8,728 bases of DNA from Bacillota bacterium (GCA_023396045.1 JAEWXD010000032.1:1-8728); one strand, 5' to 3'. Shown: positions 1 through 7,110, counted from the first letter of the stretch. Made by a program: numbers and translations. Notes: generated by a model not told the origin, from the sequence alone.

Positions 1-1251
1 GCAGTATGTTACCCCAACCTGTTTTGGCAAATGGCAAGAGATAACATAGCCGGTGATTGGTACCTCATGTGCCCTCACGAAATATCCACTGTAAAAGGCT
101 ATTGTTTAGAAGATAGCTACGGCAAAGAGTGGGAAGAAAAATATTGGGACTGCGTGCGAGATAATAGAATCCACAAACGTGTGATTGCCATTAAAGACCT
201 GGTTCGTTTGATTATTAAGAGCGCTGTAGAAACCGGCACACCTTTTGCTTTTAACCGCGACCACGTAAACGAAATGAACCCCAACAAGCACAAAGGCATG
301 ATTTATTGCAGCAACCTTTGCACGGAAATCGCCCAAAACATGAAGGAAATCAGCCGTATTAGCCAAGAAATTGTGGATCAGGACGGCGAAAAAGTGGTTG
401 TAACCGTAACCAAGCCCGGCGAATTTGTTGTTTGTAACCTTGCCAGCCTTACTCTTGGCAGAATTGATATAGAAAACAGTGAAGAATTGGAATACATTAC
501 AGAAAGTGCCATTCGTGCCTTAGACAATGTAATTGACTTGAATTTCTTCCCTGTACCCTATGCCGAAATAAACAATATGAAGTATAGACCCGTTGGCCTT
601 GGCATCAGCGGCTACCACCACATGCTTGCCAAACACGGCATTGCCTGGGAAAACGAAAAGCATTTGGAATTTGCAGACAAAGTGTTTAACAGAATCAACT
701 ATGCTGCAGTGCGTGCGAGCAATCGCATCGCGATGGAAAAAGGCGCTTACCAATATTGTGAAGGCAGCGATTGGCAAAACGGCAATTACTTCACCCTGCG
801 TAATTATACCGATGAAAAATGGGCAGCTTTGCGCCAAAGCGTTGCACAGCACGGAGTGCGCAACGGATACATTATGGCAGTTGCCCCTACCAGCAGCACC
901 AGCATCATCAGCGGCACCAGTGCCGGCCTTGACCCCATTATGAATCGCTACTTCTTAGAAGAAAAGAAAAACGGTGTATTGCCCCGTGTAGCACCGGAAC
1001 TTGGCCCGGACACCATGTGGTACTACAAAAGCGCCCACACCATAGACCAAACCTGGAGCGTGCGTGCCAACGGTGTACGCAGCAGGCACATAGACCAAGC
1101 CCAAAGCATGAACCTATATATCACCAATGAATATACCTTCCGCGAAGTGCTGAACCTCTATATTTTGGCATGGGAGAAAGGCGTAAAAACCATTTACTAT
1201 ATTCGCAGCAAAAGCCTGGAAGTAGAAGAATGCGATGCATGCTCAAGCTAA
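1..1251 (+). CDS. nrdA: Ribonucleoside-diphosphate reductase, large (alpha) subunit, 3' part (5' end outside window)
   Basis: This is the catalytic subunit of class I ribonucleotide reductase, which reduces ribonucleotides to deoxyribonucleotides in the cytoplasm. The frame is open from base 1 (it reads AVCYPNLFWQ before the first ATG at 31), so the gene starts upstream; 416 codons are present and the N-terminal half is missing. Seen directly: SNLCTEI (Cys codon at 319-321) matches the active-site N-x-C-x-E motif, CNLASL carries the second redox cysteine, PTSSTSIISG is the phosphate-binding loop region, a YY pair near the C-terminus (KTIYYIRSK) matches the radical-transfer tyrosines, and the end CDACSS supplies the mobile C-terminal CxxC that is re-reduced by thioredoxin or a similar donor. 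nrdB follows 19 bp downstream, as expected for a two-gene operon. Any N-terminal ATP-cone that would control overall activity cannot be judged. The class I call is confident; the exact subclass is not. Confidence 0.96.
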   Translation, partial: AVCYPNLFWQMARDNIAGDWYLMCPHEISTVKGYCLEDSYGKEWEEKYWDCVRDNRIHKRVIAIKDLVRLIIKSAVETGTPFAFNRDHVNEMNPNKHKGMIYCSNLCTEIAQNMKEISRISQEIVDQDGEKVVVTVTKPGEFVVCNLASLTLGRIDIENSEELEYITESAIRALDNVIDLNFFPVPYAEINNMKYRPVGLGISGYHHMLAKHGIAWENEKHLEFADKVFNRINYAAVRASNRIAMEKGAYQYCEGSDWQNGNYFTLRNYTDEKWAALRQSVAQHGVRNGYIMAVAPTSSTSIISGTSAGLDPIMNRYFLEEKKNGVLPRVAPELGPDTMWYYKSAHTIDQTWSVRANGVRSRHIDQAQSMNLYITNEYTFREVLNLYILAWEKGVKTIYYIRSKSLEVEECDACSS

Positions 1252-1270
1252 AACATAAAGGAGAAACGCA

Positions 1271-2314
1271 ATGGATAAAGTGCAAAAAAGACCACTGTTT
1301 AACCCCAACGGCGATGTAGAAGTTGAAAAAAGGCAGATGGTAAACGGTAACACCACCAACCTGAACGACTTTAACAACATGAAATACCCTTGGGTAAGCG
1401 ATTGGTACAGACAAGCCATGAACAATTTCTGGATACCGGAAGAAATCAACCTTGGCACAGATAAAAAACAATATGCAGAGCTTACACCTGCCGAAAAGCG
1501 TGCCTACGACAAAACATTGAGCTTCTTGGTGTTTTTAGACAGCATACAAACAGCCAACCTGCCGGAAGTGGGCGACTATATCAGCGCCAGTGAAGTAAAC
1601 CTTTGCTTGTGCATACAAACCTTCCAAGAAGCCGTGCACAGCCAAAGTTACAGCTACATGTTAGACACCATTTGCGACCCACAGCAACGCAATGAAATTT
1701 TGTACCAATGGAAAGATGACCCGCTGCTGCTGAAACGCAACACCTTTATTGGCGATTTGTACAACGACTTTCAAACCAAAAAGGATTTGCTTACCTTTGT
1801 AAAAACCTGTGTAGCCAACTATATATTAGAAGGCGTATACTTCTATAGTGGATTTATGTTTTTCTACAACCTTGGCAGAAACAATAAAATGCCCGGCTCT
1901 GCGCAAGAAATTCGCTATATTAACCGTGATGAAAACACACACTTGTGGCTCTTCCGTAACATTTTAACGGAGCTCAAAAAAGAAATTCCCGAACTCTTTA
2001 CACCGGAGTACGAAGAAATTTACCGTGCAATGATTAAAGAGGGTGCCGATCAGGAAATGGAATGGGGTCATTATGTAATCGGCGATGATATCAGCGGCTT
2101 AAACAAGCAAATGATCAGCGACTACATTATGTACCTGGGCAACCTGCGTTGCACCAACTTAGGCCTTGCCCCCATTTATGAAGGCCATATGGAAGAACCA
2201 GACAGTATGAAGTGGGTTAGCGAATACAGCAACGCCAACCTGATCAAAACCGACTTTTTTGAAGCCAGAAGCACAGCCTATGCCAAAAGCTCTGCTTTGG
2301 TGGATGATCTATAA
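1271..2314 (+). CDS. nrdB: Ribonucleoside-diphosphate reductase, small (beta) subunit
   Basis: This is the ferritin-like radical-generating subunit of class I ribonucleotide reductase; it makes and stores the radical that is passed to NrdA. At 347 aa it has a normal family length. All six metal-ligand positions can be placed by comparison with E. coli NrdB: Asp90 (FLDSIQ), Glu120 and His123 (QEAVHSQSY), Glu187 (ILEGVYFY), and Glu221 and His224 (RDENTHLW). Tyr127, in the EAVHSQSY segment, sits where the radical tyrosine is found, so this looks like a tyrosyl-radical enzyme and not a Tyr-less class Ic type. The C-terminal tail (SSALVDDL) is the part expected to dock on NrdA. The ATG is well set by AAAGGAG at 1258-1264 with a 6-nt spacer. 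An intrinsic terminator follows 20 bp after the stop. Metal type (Fe or Mn) cannot be told from sequence. Confidence 0.97.
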   Translation: MDKVQKRPLFNPNGDVEVEKRQMVNGNTTNLNDFNNMKYPWVSDWYRQAMNNFWIPEEINLGTDKKQYAELTPAEKRAYDKTLSFLVFLDSIQTANLPEVGDYISASEVNLCLCIQTFQEAVHSQSYSYMLDTICDPQQRNEILYQWKDDPLLLKRNTFIGDLYNDFQTKKDLLTFVKTCVANYILEGVYFYSGFMFFYNLGRNNKMPGSAQEIRYINRDENTHLWLFRNILTELKKEIPELFTPEYEEIYRAMIKEGADQEMEWGHYVIGDDISGLNKQMISDYIMYLGNLRCTNLGLAPIYEGHMEEPDSMKWVSEYSNANLIKTDFFEARSTAYAKSSALVDDL

Positions 2315-2334
2315 AATAGAAAAGTGAATAAACA

Positions 2335-2361
2335 AAAAAGTAGCCCCTCCGGCTACTTTTT
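2335..2361 (+). terminator. Intrinsic terminator after nrdB, probably bidirectional
   Basis: A perfect 11-bp stem (AAAAAGTAGCC at 2335-2345 with GGCTACTTTTT at 2351-2361) closes a CCTCC loop. The A-run on the left and T-run on the right mean it can end transcription in both directions: nrdAB from the left and any minus-strand transcript from the right. It lies 20 bp past the nrdB stop codon. Confidence 0.92.
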
Positions 2362-2523
2362 ATTTGTGATTCTGTTATCCGCTTGTTTTAAAAAGTACAG
2401 GTATTTCCTAAAAATCCAACCAACAAAGCCGGAACTGCAAATATTATCGGTATAAAAGGAAACAGGCCAATACTTCGTATCAGACAATAAATACTTCTTG
2501 CCTTCTTCAGATAGATTACACCA
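2353..2523 (-). pseudogene. Possible 3' remnant of an unrecognised protein gene
   Basis: On the minus strand, 56 codons are open from just after a TAA (2524-2526) to a TAG (2353-2355). The translation looks protein-like, rich in Lys, Asp, Tyr and Trp (for example SEEGKKYLLSDTKYWPVSFY and FVGWIFRKYLYFLKQ). There is no ATG or ribosome binding site near its beginning, and its upstream edge lies about 12 bp from a hairpin repeat at 2536. The stop codon sits inside a terminator hairpin that would work for this strand. I read it tentatively as the tail of a gene whose 5' part was lost, perhaps when the repeat inserted. A second minus-strand frame is also open for about 48 codons, so chance is a serious alternative. 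I do not recognise the family. Confidence 0.25.
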
Positions 2524-2535
2524 TTAGCATCTTTT

Positions 2536-2586
2536 CAATCCCCCTGTCAACTACGCTGACAGCTCCCTTTACACAAGACGGCCTTT
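2536..2586 (+). repeat. Hairpin repeat, copy 1
   Basis: The unit starts CAATCCCCC, then has a stem (CTGTCA at 2544-2549 with TGACAG at 2557-2562, extendable by two positions with one A-C mismatch), then CTCCCTTTACACAAG and CGGCCTT. The same framework occurs at 7483-7540 and, inverted, at 7218-7274, but the hairpin arms have different sequences. A stretch just upstream (TACACCATTAGC) also resembles the sequence before the other copies. It is non-coding. I associate this pattern with intergenic repeats of gut Clostridia; that is from memory and was not checked. Confidence 0.75.
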
Positions 2587-2607
2587 CTGCTTGTAGCTTT
2601 AATTTAC

Positions 2608-2973
2608 TCAACTATAATTTTCAAAAGCCAACATATTTCCGATTTTAATAGAGAATCCCAACGCTTGATACATCTGCACATCGCAATCTGCACAGCCAAC
2701 AATCATAGAACTGACTCCACTTTCTTTATAGGCATGCTGCACCAAGTTACGAGCAATTCCTTTATGCCTGTATTGCGGACAAATATAAAAATCCTCAAAT
2801 ATTCCGCTTAACTCATAATTAAATGTTGAAAAACCCGGCGTGATTGAACAGCACCCTATTAACAACGCTTTATCCCATGCCCCATAAAAAATTATTTGCC
2901 CCGCTTCCTTAGATTTCCCCAAAATCACCTGCAATCGCCCTTTATTCTTTCGTTGTTTTGTGATAGAATACAA
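2608..2973 (-). CDS. GNAT-family N-acetyltransferase, small, start uncertain (possibly 5'-truncated)
   Basis: This is a GCN5-related acetyltransferase, which moves an acetyl group from acetyl-CoA to an amine; the substrate is unknown. Counting from the TTG at 2971-2973, 121 aa are readable. The core is clear: FEDFYICPQYRHKGIA (residues 59-74) is the strand plus pyrophosphate loop of motif A (Q-x-x-x-x-G-x-A), followed by its helix, and YQALGF (102-107) is the usual late Y-x-x-x-G-F motif. The N-terminus is doubtful. There is no ATG before the core, a stop codon lies three codons upstream of the TTG, no Shine-Dalgarno sequence precedes the TTG, and roughly the first strand and helix of a normal GNAT are missing or unrecognisable. 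It is divergent from tadA with only 50 bp to the tadA ATG, and a hairpin repeat lies 21 bp past its stop. It may be a decaying gene. Confidence 0.7.
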   Translation of the reverse strand: MYSITKQRKNKGRLQVILGKSKEAGQIIFYGAWDKALLIGCCSITPGFSTFNYELSGIFEDFYICPQYRHKGIARNLVQHAYKESGVSSMIVGCADCDVQMYQALGFSIKIGNMLAFENYS

Positions 2974-3014
2974 TAGAATTTATGTATGTATTTACATGAA
3001 AAATATACAATTCT

Positions 3015-3021
3015 AAGGTGA
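3015..3021 (+). promoter_or_regulatory. Ribosome binding site that favours the ATG at 3024 for tadA
   Basis: AAGGTGA matches the right-hand part of the consensus AGGAGGTGA, with AGG ending 5 nt before the ATG at 3024. The in-frame GTG at 3018 overlaps this site and has no binding site of its own, so the ATG is the better start. Confidence 0.55.
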
Positions 3022-3023
3022 GT

Positions 3024-3473
3024 ATGGAACACGAAGGCTTTATGCAAATGGCACTGCAAGAAGCACAAAAAGCCTATGCTTTGGGCGAAGTGCCCATAGG
3101 CGCTGTGGTGGTGCAAAACGGGCAAGTAATTGCTCGTGCGCATAATTTAAGCCATAGCACAAACAACCCCTTGGCACATGCAGAGCACCTTGCCATACAA
3201 GCGGCCTTGCAAGCAACAGGGCAGAAGTACCTAAGCGACTGTACACTCTATGTTACCTTAGAGCCTTGCCCCATGTGTGCAGGGGTATTGCTTATGGCCA
3301 GGCTCAAAGAATGTTACTTTGCAGCGGCAGATGCAAGGCAGGGATGTGTAGAAAGCCAGTATAATTTATTAGACGATACTTGTTTTTACCACCGAGTAAA
3401 AAGCTGTGGCGGCATTGCAAGGCAAGAGGCAGAACAACTATTGCAAACCTTTTTTAAGGAGAAAAGAAAATGA
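3024..3473 (+). CDS. tadA: tRNA-specific adenosine deaminase
   Basis: TadA deaminates adenosine 34 of tRNA-Arg(ACG) to inosine, so that one tRNA can read CGU, CGC and CGA. The protein is 149 aa, normal for the family. Visible motifs are FMQMALQEAQKAYALGEVPI at the N-terminus (helix 1 leading to GAVVV), HAE at 52-54 (zinc-binding His52 and proton-shuttling Glu54), and PCPMCAG at 81-87 (zinc ligands Cys82 and Cys85), with the DARQG segment that corresponds to DxKTG in E. coli TadA. Related nucleoside or guanine deaminases share HAE and PCxxC, but the helix-1 sequence and the segment after the second motif favour TadA. The start at 3024 is preferred over the in-frame GTG at 3018 because of the ribosome binding site. 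Its TGA stop overlaps the hprK ATG (ATGA at 3470-3473), so the two are probably translationally coupled. It is the first gene of the five-gene cluster. Confidence 0.93.
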   Translation: MEHEGFMQMALQEAQKAYALGEVPIGAVVVQNGQVIARAHNLSHSTNNPLAHAEHLAIQAALQATGQKYLSDCTLYVTLEPCPMCAGVLLMARLKECYFAAADARQGCVESQYNLLDDTCFYHRVKSCGGIARQEAEQLLQTFFKEKRK

Positions 3474-4393
3474 TACAGATAGATGATTTTATTAAAGCGC
3501 TCAAGCTAACTGTGCTTTCGGGCACAAGCAAGCAAGAGATGGATATCTCTGTAACAGACTTAAACCGCCCCGGTATGCAATTTTTTGGTTATTACCAATA
3601 TTTTGCATACGAGCGCCCACAGGTAATCGGCAAAGTAGAAATGACCTATCTGGAAGAATTACCCGAAGAAAAGCGCCGTTTGCGTTTGGAAAAATACTTC
3701 TCCTATGCCATACCTTGCGTGGTGATCTGCCGTGGGCTGACCCCACCGGACGACTTTTTGGAAATTGCCAAAGCACATGATGTGCCGGTGTTCCTAAGCC
3801 ATGTAACCACCACCAAGTTCAGTTTTCAAATAATTACCTATTTAAACAATGCGCTTGCCCCACGCATTACCAAGCATGGCGTGCTTGTAAATGTATTTGG
3901 CGAGGGCGTGCTCATCACAGGCGATAGCGGTGTAGGCAAAAGTGAGGCTGCACTGGAACTTATCAAGCGTGGGCATCAGCTTGTGGCAGACGATGTTGTG
4001 GATATTTGCCGTGTAAGTGAAAACCGTTTGGTAGGCGAAAGCCCGGAAATGGTGCGCTATTTTATGGAAATTCGCGGTATAGGTATTATTGATATACGTG
4101 CCATGTATGGTGTTGGCTCTGTAATACTTAAAAAATCCATAGATTTTGTTATGCATTTGGAAAAATGGGATAATACCAAGGAATACGACAGGCTGGGCTT
4201 GCAAGAAGAAACCGTAAGCATATTGGGCGTAAAAGTGCCTCACTTGCTTACACCTGTAAAACCCGGCAGAAATATCGCCATTATTATAGAAGTGGCAGCG
4301 CGTAACCTGAGCCTTAAACGCATGGGTATCAGTGCCGCCAAGGAACTGGATAACAGGCTCAATGCCATGCTGTCCAAAAGCGTAGAGCAGTAG
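3470..4393 (+). CDS. hprK: HPr kinase/phosphorylase
   Basis: HprK phosphorylates HPr of the sugar phosphotransferase system on Ser46 when glycolytic intermediates are high and removes the phosphate when phosphate is high. In Firmicutes, P-Ser-HPr with CcpA drives carbon catabolite repression. The 307-aa length is normal. The N-terminal domain (about 1-130) includes RPGMQFFGYYQYF and PCVVICRGL. The C-terminal kinase domain carries the Walker A loop GDSGVGKSE (151-159), His137 just before it, the acidic pair Asp174-Asp175 in LVADDVVDI, and the family signature MEIRGIGIIDI (199-209). A binding site AAGGAG (3456-3461) lies inside the end of tadA, 8 nt before the ATG. The next gene is a glucose-type kinase, which fits a role in sugar use. 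The HPr and CcpA genes are not in the window. Confidence 0.97.
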   Translation: MIQIDDFIKALKLTVLSGTSKQEMDISVTDLNRPGMQFFGYYQYFAYERPQVIGKVEMTYLEELPEEKRRLRLEKYFSYAIPCVVICRGLTPPDDFLEIAKAHDVPVFLSHVTTTKFSFQIITYLNNALAPRITKHGVLVNVFGEGVLITGDSGVGKSEAALELIKRGHQLVADDVVDICRVSENRLVGESPEMVRYFMEIRGIGIIDIRAMYGVGSVILKKSIDFVMHLEKWDNTKEYDRLGLQEETVSILGVKVPHLLTPVKPGRNIAIIIEVAARNLSLKRMGISAAKELDNRLNAMLSKSVEQ

Positions 4394-4401
4394 GAGAAAA
4401 C

Positions 4402-5349
4402 ATGTATTATATAGGTATAGACATTGGAGGCACAGACCTCAAAACAGCCATTGTAGATGCACAGGGTAAAATACTTGCCAAAGCGCAATGCCCTACCTTT
4501 GCAAACCGTGCATATCAGGACATTGTGAAGGATATGTGCAGCACCGCTTTGGAAGCCTTACAAGAAAGCGGCGTGCAGCTTACCGACATTCACAGCGTGG
4601 GTGTAGGTATCCCCGGTATTGCAAACGAAAACACCGGTAAAGTTATTTTTTGCACCAACCTCTCCTGGTATGATATTCCTTTGGCAGAGGAAATACAAAA
4701 ACACATTAACAAACCTGTATTTATCAATAACGATGCCACTGTGGCAGGCTATGCAGAAAGCATGGCAGGCGTAAGTAAGGATACCCACAGCAGCGTGTTC
4801 ATTACCTTGGGCACGGGCATAGGTGCCGGTATTGTTATCAACGGCAAGCCTTGGAGCGGTTTTCATGGCATAGGCAGTGAACTCGGCCATGCCACATTGG
4901 ATATGATAGACGGTGTGCAATGCACCTGTGGTAACAAAGGCTGCGTAGAACGCTATTGCAGTGCCACTGCCATTATTCGCATGGCAAAAGAAGCTCTTGC
5001 CAATATAGACAATAACCTCATGTTACAAAAATGCAATGGCAATTTAGATAACTTAAATGCCAAAATGATATTTGACGCCGCCAAAGAGGGCGACCCCATT
5101 GCCACCAATGTGTTCAACACCTATATTGAATACCTGTGCAAAACCATTGCCATGGTGATCAATATCATAGACCCTGAAGTGATTGTATTGGGTGGCGGCC
5201 TTAGCAAAGCAGGCGACTTCCTGCTCCACGCAGTGAACGCCAATATAGAAAAACATTTGTTGTTTAAAACCTGTGCATACCCACGCATAGCCATTGCAAA
5301 ATTGGGTGCAGATGCCGGTGTAATCGGTGCTGCCCTGCTTGGAAAATAA
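4402..5349 (+). CDS. ROK-family sugar kinase, probable glucokinase
   Basis: This is a kinase of the ROK family (repressor, ORF, kinase) that most likely phosphorylates glucose to glucose-6-phosphate with ATP in the cytoplasm. At 315 aa it has no N-terminal DNA-binding helix-turn-helix, so it is a kinase and not a ROK repressor. Motifs in order: the phosphate-binding IGIDIGGTDLK (4-14), the catalytic Asp111 in INNDATVAGYAE, the ATP-binding LGTGIGAGI (136-144), SELGHATLD with Glu160 and His163 for sugar and zinc binding, and the zinc cluster CTCGNKGCVE with Cys174, Cys176 and Cys181. The late GGGLSKAGD segment is the adenosine-binding region. The ribosome binding site GGAG (4393-4396) shares a base with the hprK TAG stop. 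Glucose is the best guess from family resemblance and the hprK neighbour; N-acetylmannosamine, fructose or allose kinase activity cannot be excluded, so no symbol is given. Confidence 0.93.
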   Translation: MYYIGIDIGGTDLKTAIVDAQGKILAKAQCPTFANRAYQDIVKDMCSTALEALQESGVQLTDIHSVGVGIPGIANENTGKVIFCTNLSWYDIPLAEEIQKHINKPVFINNDATVAGYAESMAGVSKDTHSSVFITLGTGIGAGIVINGKPWSGFHGIGSELGHATLDMIDGVQCTCGNKGCVERYCSATAIIRMAKEALANIDNNLMLQKCNGNLDNLNAKMIFDAAKEGDPIATNVFNTYIEYLCKTIAMVINIIDPEVIVLGGGLSKAGDFLLHAVNANIEKHLLFKTCAYPRIAIAKLGADAGVIGAALLGK

Positions 5350-5360
5350 AGGAGAATAGT

Positions 5361-6746
5361 ATGGAGATCAAAGCATTATACAGAGATACAAACTTACAAG
5401 ACGGCCAAGAAGTACGCCTGCACGGTTGGGTGCGCACCGTTCGTGATAGTAAAAAATATGGATTTATAGAACTCAACGACGGCAGTTTCTTTAAAAACGT
5501 GCAAATCGTTTGTGAAGATGGTATAACCGAAAACTTTGCAGATGCTATGAAGCTTACCGTTGGCTCTGCCATAGAAGTGGTAGGTAATGTAGTGCTTACC
5601 CCTACCATGCAACAACCCTTTGAAATCAAAGCCACTTGTGTTGTAACCGAAGGCCTTGCAGATAGCGCCTATCCGCTACAAAAAAAGCGTCATACCTTTG
5701 AATATTTGCGCACCATTGCCCACTTGCGTGCAAGAAGCAATACTTTTAGCGCCGTGTTCCGTGTGCGCAGCTTGGCTGCCCAACTCATTCACCAATATTT
5801 TGCAGAAAACAACTTTGTATACGTACACACCCCCATTATCACCTCCAGTGATGCCGAGGGTGCAGGCGAAATGTTCCAAGTAACCACATTGGACCTTAAC
5901 AATGTGCCAAAAACCAAGGAAGGCGAAGTAGACAACAGTAAGGATTTCTTTGGCTGCCATACCGGCCTTACTGTTTCCGGCCAGCTCAACGGCGAAACCT
6001 ATTGCATGGCTTTTAAAAACATCTATACTTTTGGCCCAACCTTCCGTGCAGAACGCAGCAACACCCCGCGCCATGCTGCAGAATTTTGGATGATAGAACC
6101 GGAAATTGCCTTTGCAGATTTGCAAGACGATATGTTCCTTGCTGAAGATTTGCTCAAATATGTAATCCGTGGCGTACTTGCCAAATTGCCGGAGGAAATG
6201 GAATTCTTTAACACCTTTGTAGACAAAGAATTATTAAACCGTTTAAACCTGGTAGTAAACAAAGCCTTTGTAAAATGCAGCTATACCGATGCCATTGAAA
6301 TTTTACAAAACAGTGGTGTGGAATTTGAATACCCTGTATCCTGGGGTACAGACCTGCAAACCGAACACGAACGCTACTTAACCGAAAAACACTTCGGTTG
6401 CCCTGTGTTTGTGTATAACTACCCTAAAGAAATCAAAGCCTTCTATATGCGCCAAAATGAAGACGGCAAAACCGTTGCCGCAACCGACCTTCTCGTACCC
6501 GGTGTAGGCGAATTGGTGGGTGGCAGCCAAAGAGAAGAACGCTTGGACGTATTAGAAGCCCGTATACAAGAGCTTGGCATGAAATTGGAAGACTATGCTT
6601 GGTACTTAGATACCCGCCGTTATGGCACTTGCAAACACGCCGGCTTTGGTATCGGCTTTGAACGCTTGATTATGTACCTCACAGGTATGAGCAACATTCG
6701 TGATGTAATTCCTTTCCCACGCACCACAGGTAGTGCAAACTTCTAA
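5361..6746 (+). CDS. asnS: Asparagine--tRNA ligase
   Basis: This class IIb aminoacyl-tRNA synthetase attaches asparagine to tRNA-Asn with ATP. It is 461 aa, normal for AsnS. The N-terminal OB-fold anticodon-binding domain is seen in RLHGWVRTVRDSKKYGFIEL (19-38). The catalytic domain has motif 1 around VHTPIITSSDAEGAGEMF (155-172, with Pro158), motif 2 in FRAERSNTPRHAAEFWM (228-244), and motif 3 in GFGIGFERL (428-436) near the C-terminus. The AEFWM end of motif 2 and the insert at about 178-198 between motifs 1 and 2 distinguish it from aspartyl-tRNA synthetase. AAAGGAG (5348-5354) lies 6 nt before the ATG and overlaps the stop of the upstream kinase gene. Having a dedicated AsnS suggests that Asn-tRNA can be made directly; whether the transamidation route also exists cannot be seen here. 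Confidence 0.97.
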   Translation: MEIKALYRDTNLQDGQEVRLHGWVRTVRDSKKYGFIELNDGSFFKNVQIVCEDGITENFADAMKLTVGSAIEVVGNVVLTPTMQQPFEIKATCVVTEGLADSAYPLQKKRHTFEYLRTIAHLRARSNTFSAVFRVRSLAAQLIHQYFAENNFVYVHTPIITSSDAEGAGEMFQVTTLDLNNVPKTKEGEVDNSKDFFGCHTGLTVSGQLNGETYCMAFKNIYTFGPTFRAERSNTPRHAAEFWMIEPEIAFADLQDDMFLAEDLLKYVIRGVLAKLPEEMEFFNTFVDKELLNRLNLVVNKAFVKCSYTDAIEILQNSGVEFEYPVSWGTDLQTEHERYLTEKHFGCPVFVYNYPKEIKAFYMRQNEDGKTVAATDLLVPGVGELVGGSQREERLDVLEARIQELGMKLEDYAWYLDTRRYGTCKHAGFGIGFERLIMYLTGMSNIRDVIPFPRTTGSANF

Positions 6747-6747
6747 C

Positions 6748-7071
6748 ATGCAAATAAAAGAGAGTTTACAGCGTTGCCAAAGCGTTGCAGAGGCAATGGA
6801 TTTGCTGATAGAGCTTTGTAGGGAACATTCCTTTGATAAACAAGGCGTTTTGCAAATTGAAACCGAACAGCAAAGCCTCTACTTCCACATAGCAAAGGGC
6901 ATTGCAAAAATAAGCCCCACGCAAGCCGATACTGTATTGCAATGCACAGAACAAGCAGCAAAAGACTTGCTTTCCGGCAAGCTGAAACCAAGCCTTGCCC
7001 TTCTGTTTGGCAAAGTTAAGCTCAAAGGCGACAAAGATTTGCTGTTGCAAATAAAAAAACAACTTGCATAA
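6748..7071 (+). CDS. Small SCP2 sterol-carrier-like domain protein
   Basis: This 107-aa protein consists of a single SCP2-like fold, a lipid-binding type of domain; its ligand and role in bacteria of this kind are unknown. The C-terminal half shows the recognisable signature: LLSGKLKPSLALLFGKVKLK (74-93), followed by GDKDLLLQIKKQL. In SCP2 domains this part is the G-x-[LM]-x-P-x-x-A-[FL]-x-x-GK[LV]-K-[IL]-x-GD segment. The N-terminal half (helix at about 5-27, then strands around VLQIET and SLYFHI) fits but is divergent. The ATG is chosen over an in-frame GTG at 6733, which would overlap asnS by 14 bp. Neither has a clear Shine-Dalgarno sequence; the ATG follows the asnS TAA by one base, so translation probably depends on ribosomes finishing asnS. 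It is the last gene of the cluster. The domain call is from remembered family patterns. Confidence 0.8.
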   Translation: MQIKESLQRCQSVAEAMDLLIELCREHSFDKQGVLQIETEQQSLYFHIAKGIAKISPTQADTVLQCTEQAAKDLLSGKLKPSLALLFGKVKLKGDKDLLLQIKKQLA

Positions 7072-7094
7072 GCCGGCGAATAGCCGGCTTTTTT
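7070..7094 (+). terminator. Intrinsic terminator ending the tadA-to-SCP2 cluster
   Basis: An 8-bp GC-rich stem (AAGCCGGC at 7070-7077, GCCGGCTT at 7083-7090) with a GAATA loop runs into a T tract at 7089-7094. The stem begins within the stop codon of the SCP2-domain gene, which is very tight packing. Confidence 0.95.
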
Positions 7095-7110
7095 AATGTG
7101 TAAACTTGGA

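Noticed and set aside
593..943. A 116-codon plus-strand frame inside nrdA
   Set aside because: It lies wholly within the well-supported nrdA frame and has a composition typical of a shifted-frame shadow.
2941..3014. Promoter boxes for tadA (TAGAAT at 2964 and 2974, TATACA at 3004)
   Set aside because: Several weak -10-like hexamers occur in this AT-rich gap, but none has a convincing -35 at 16-18 bp, so no single promoter can be named.
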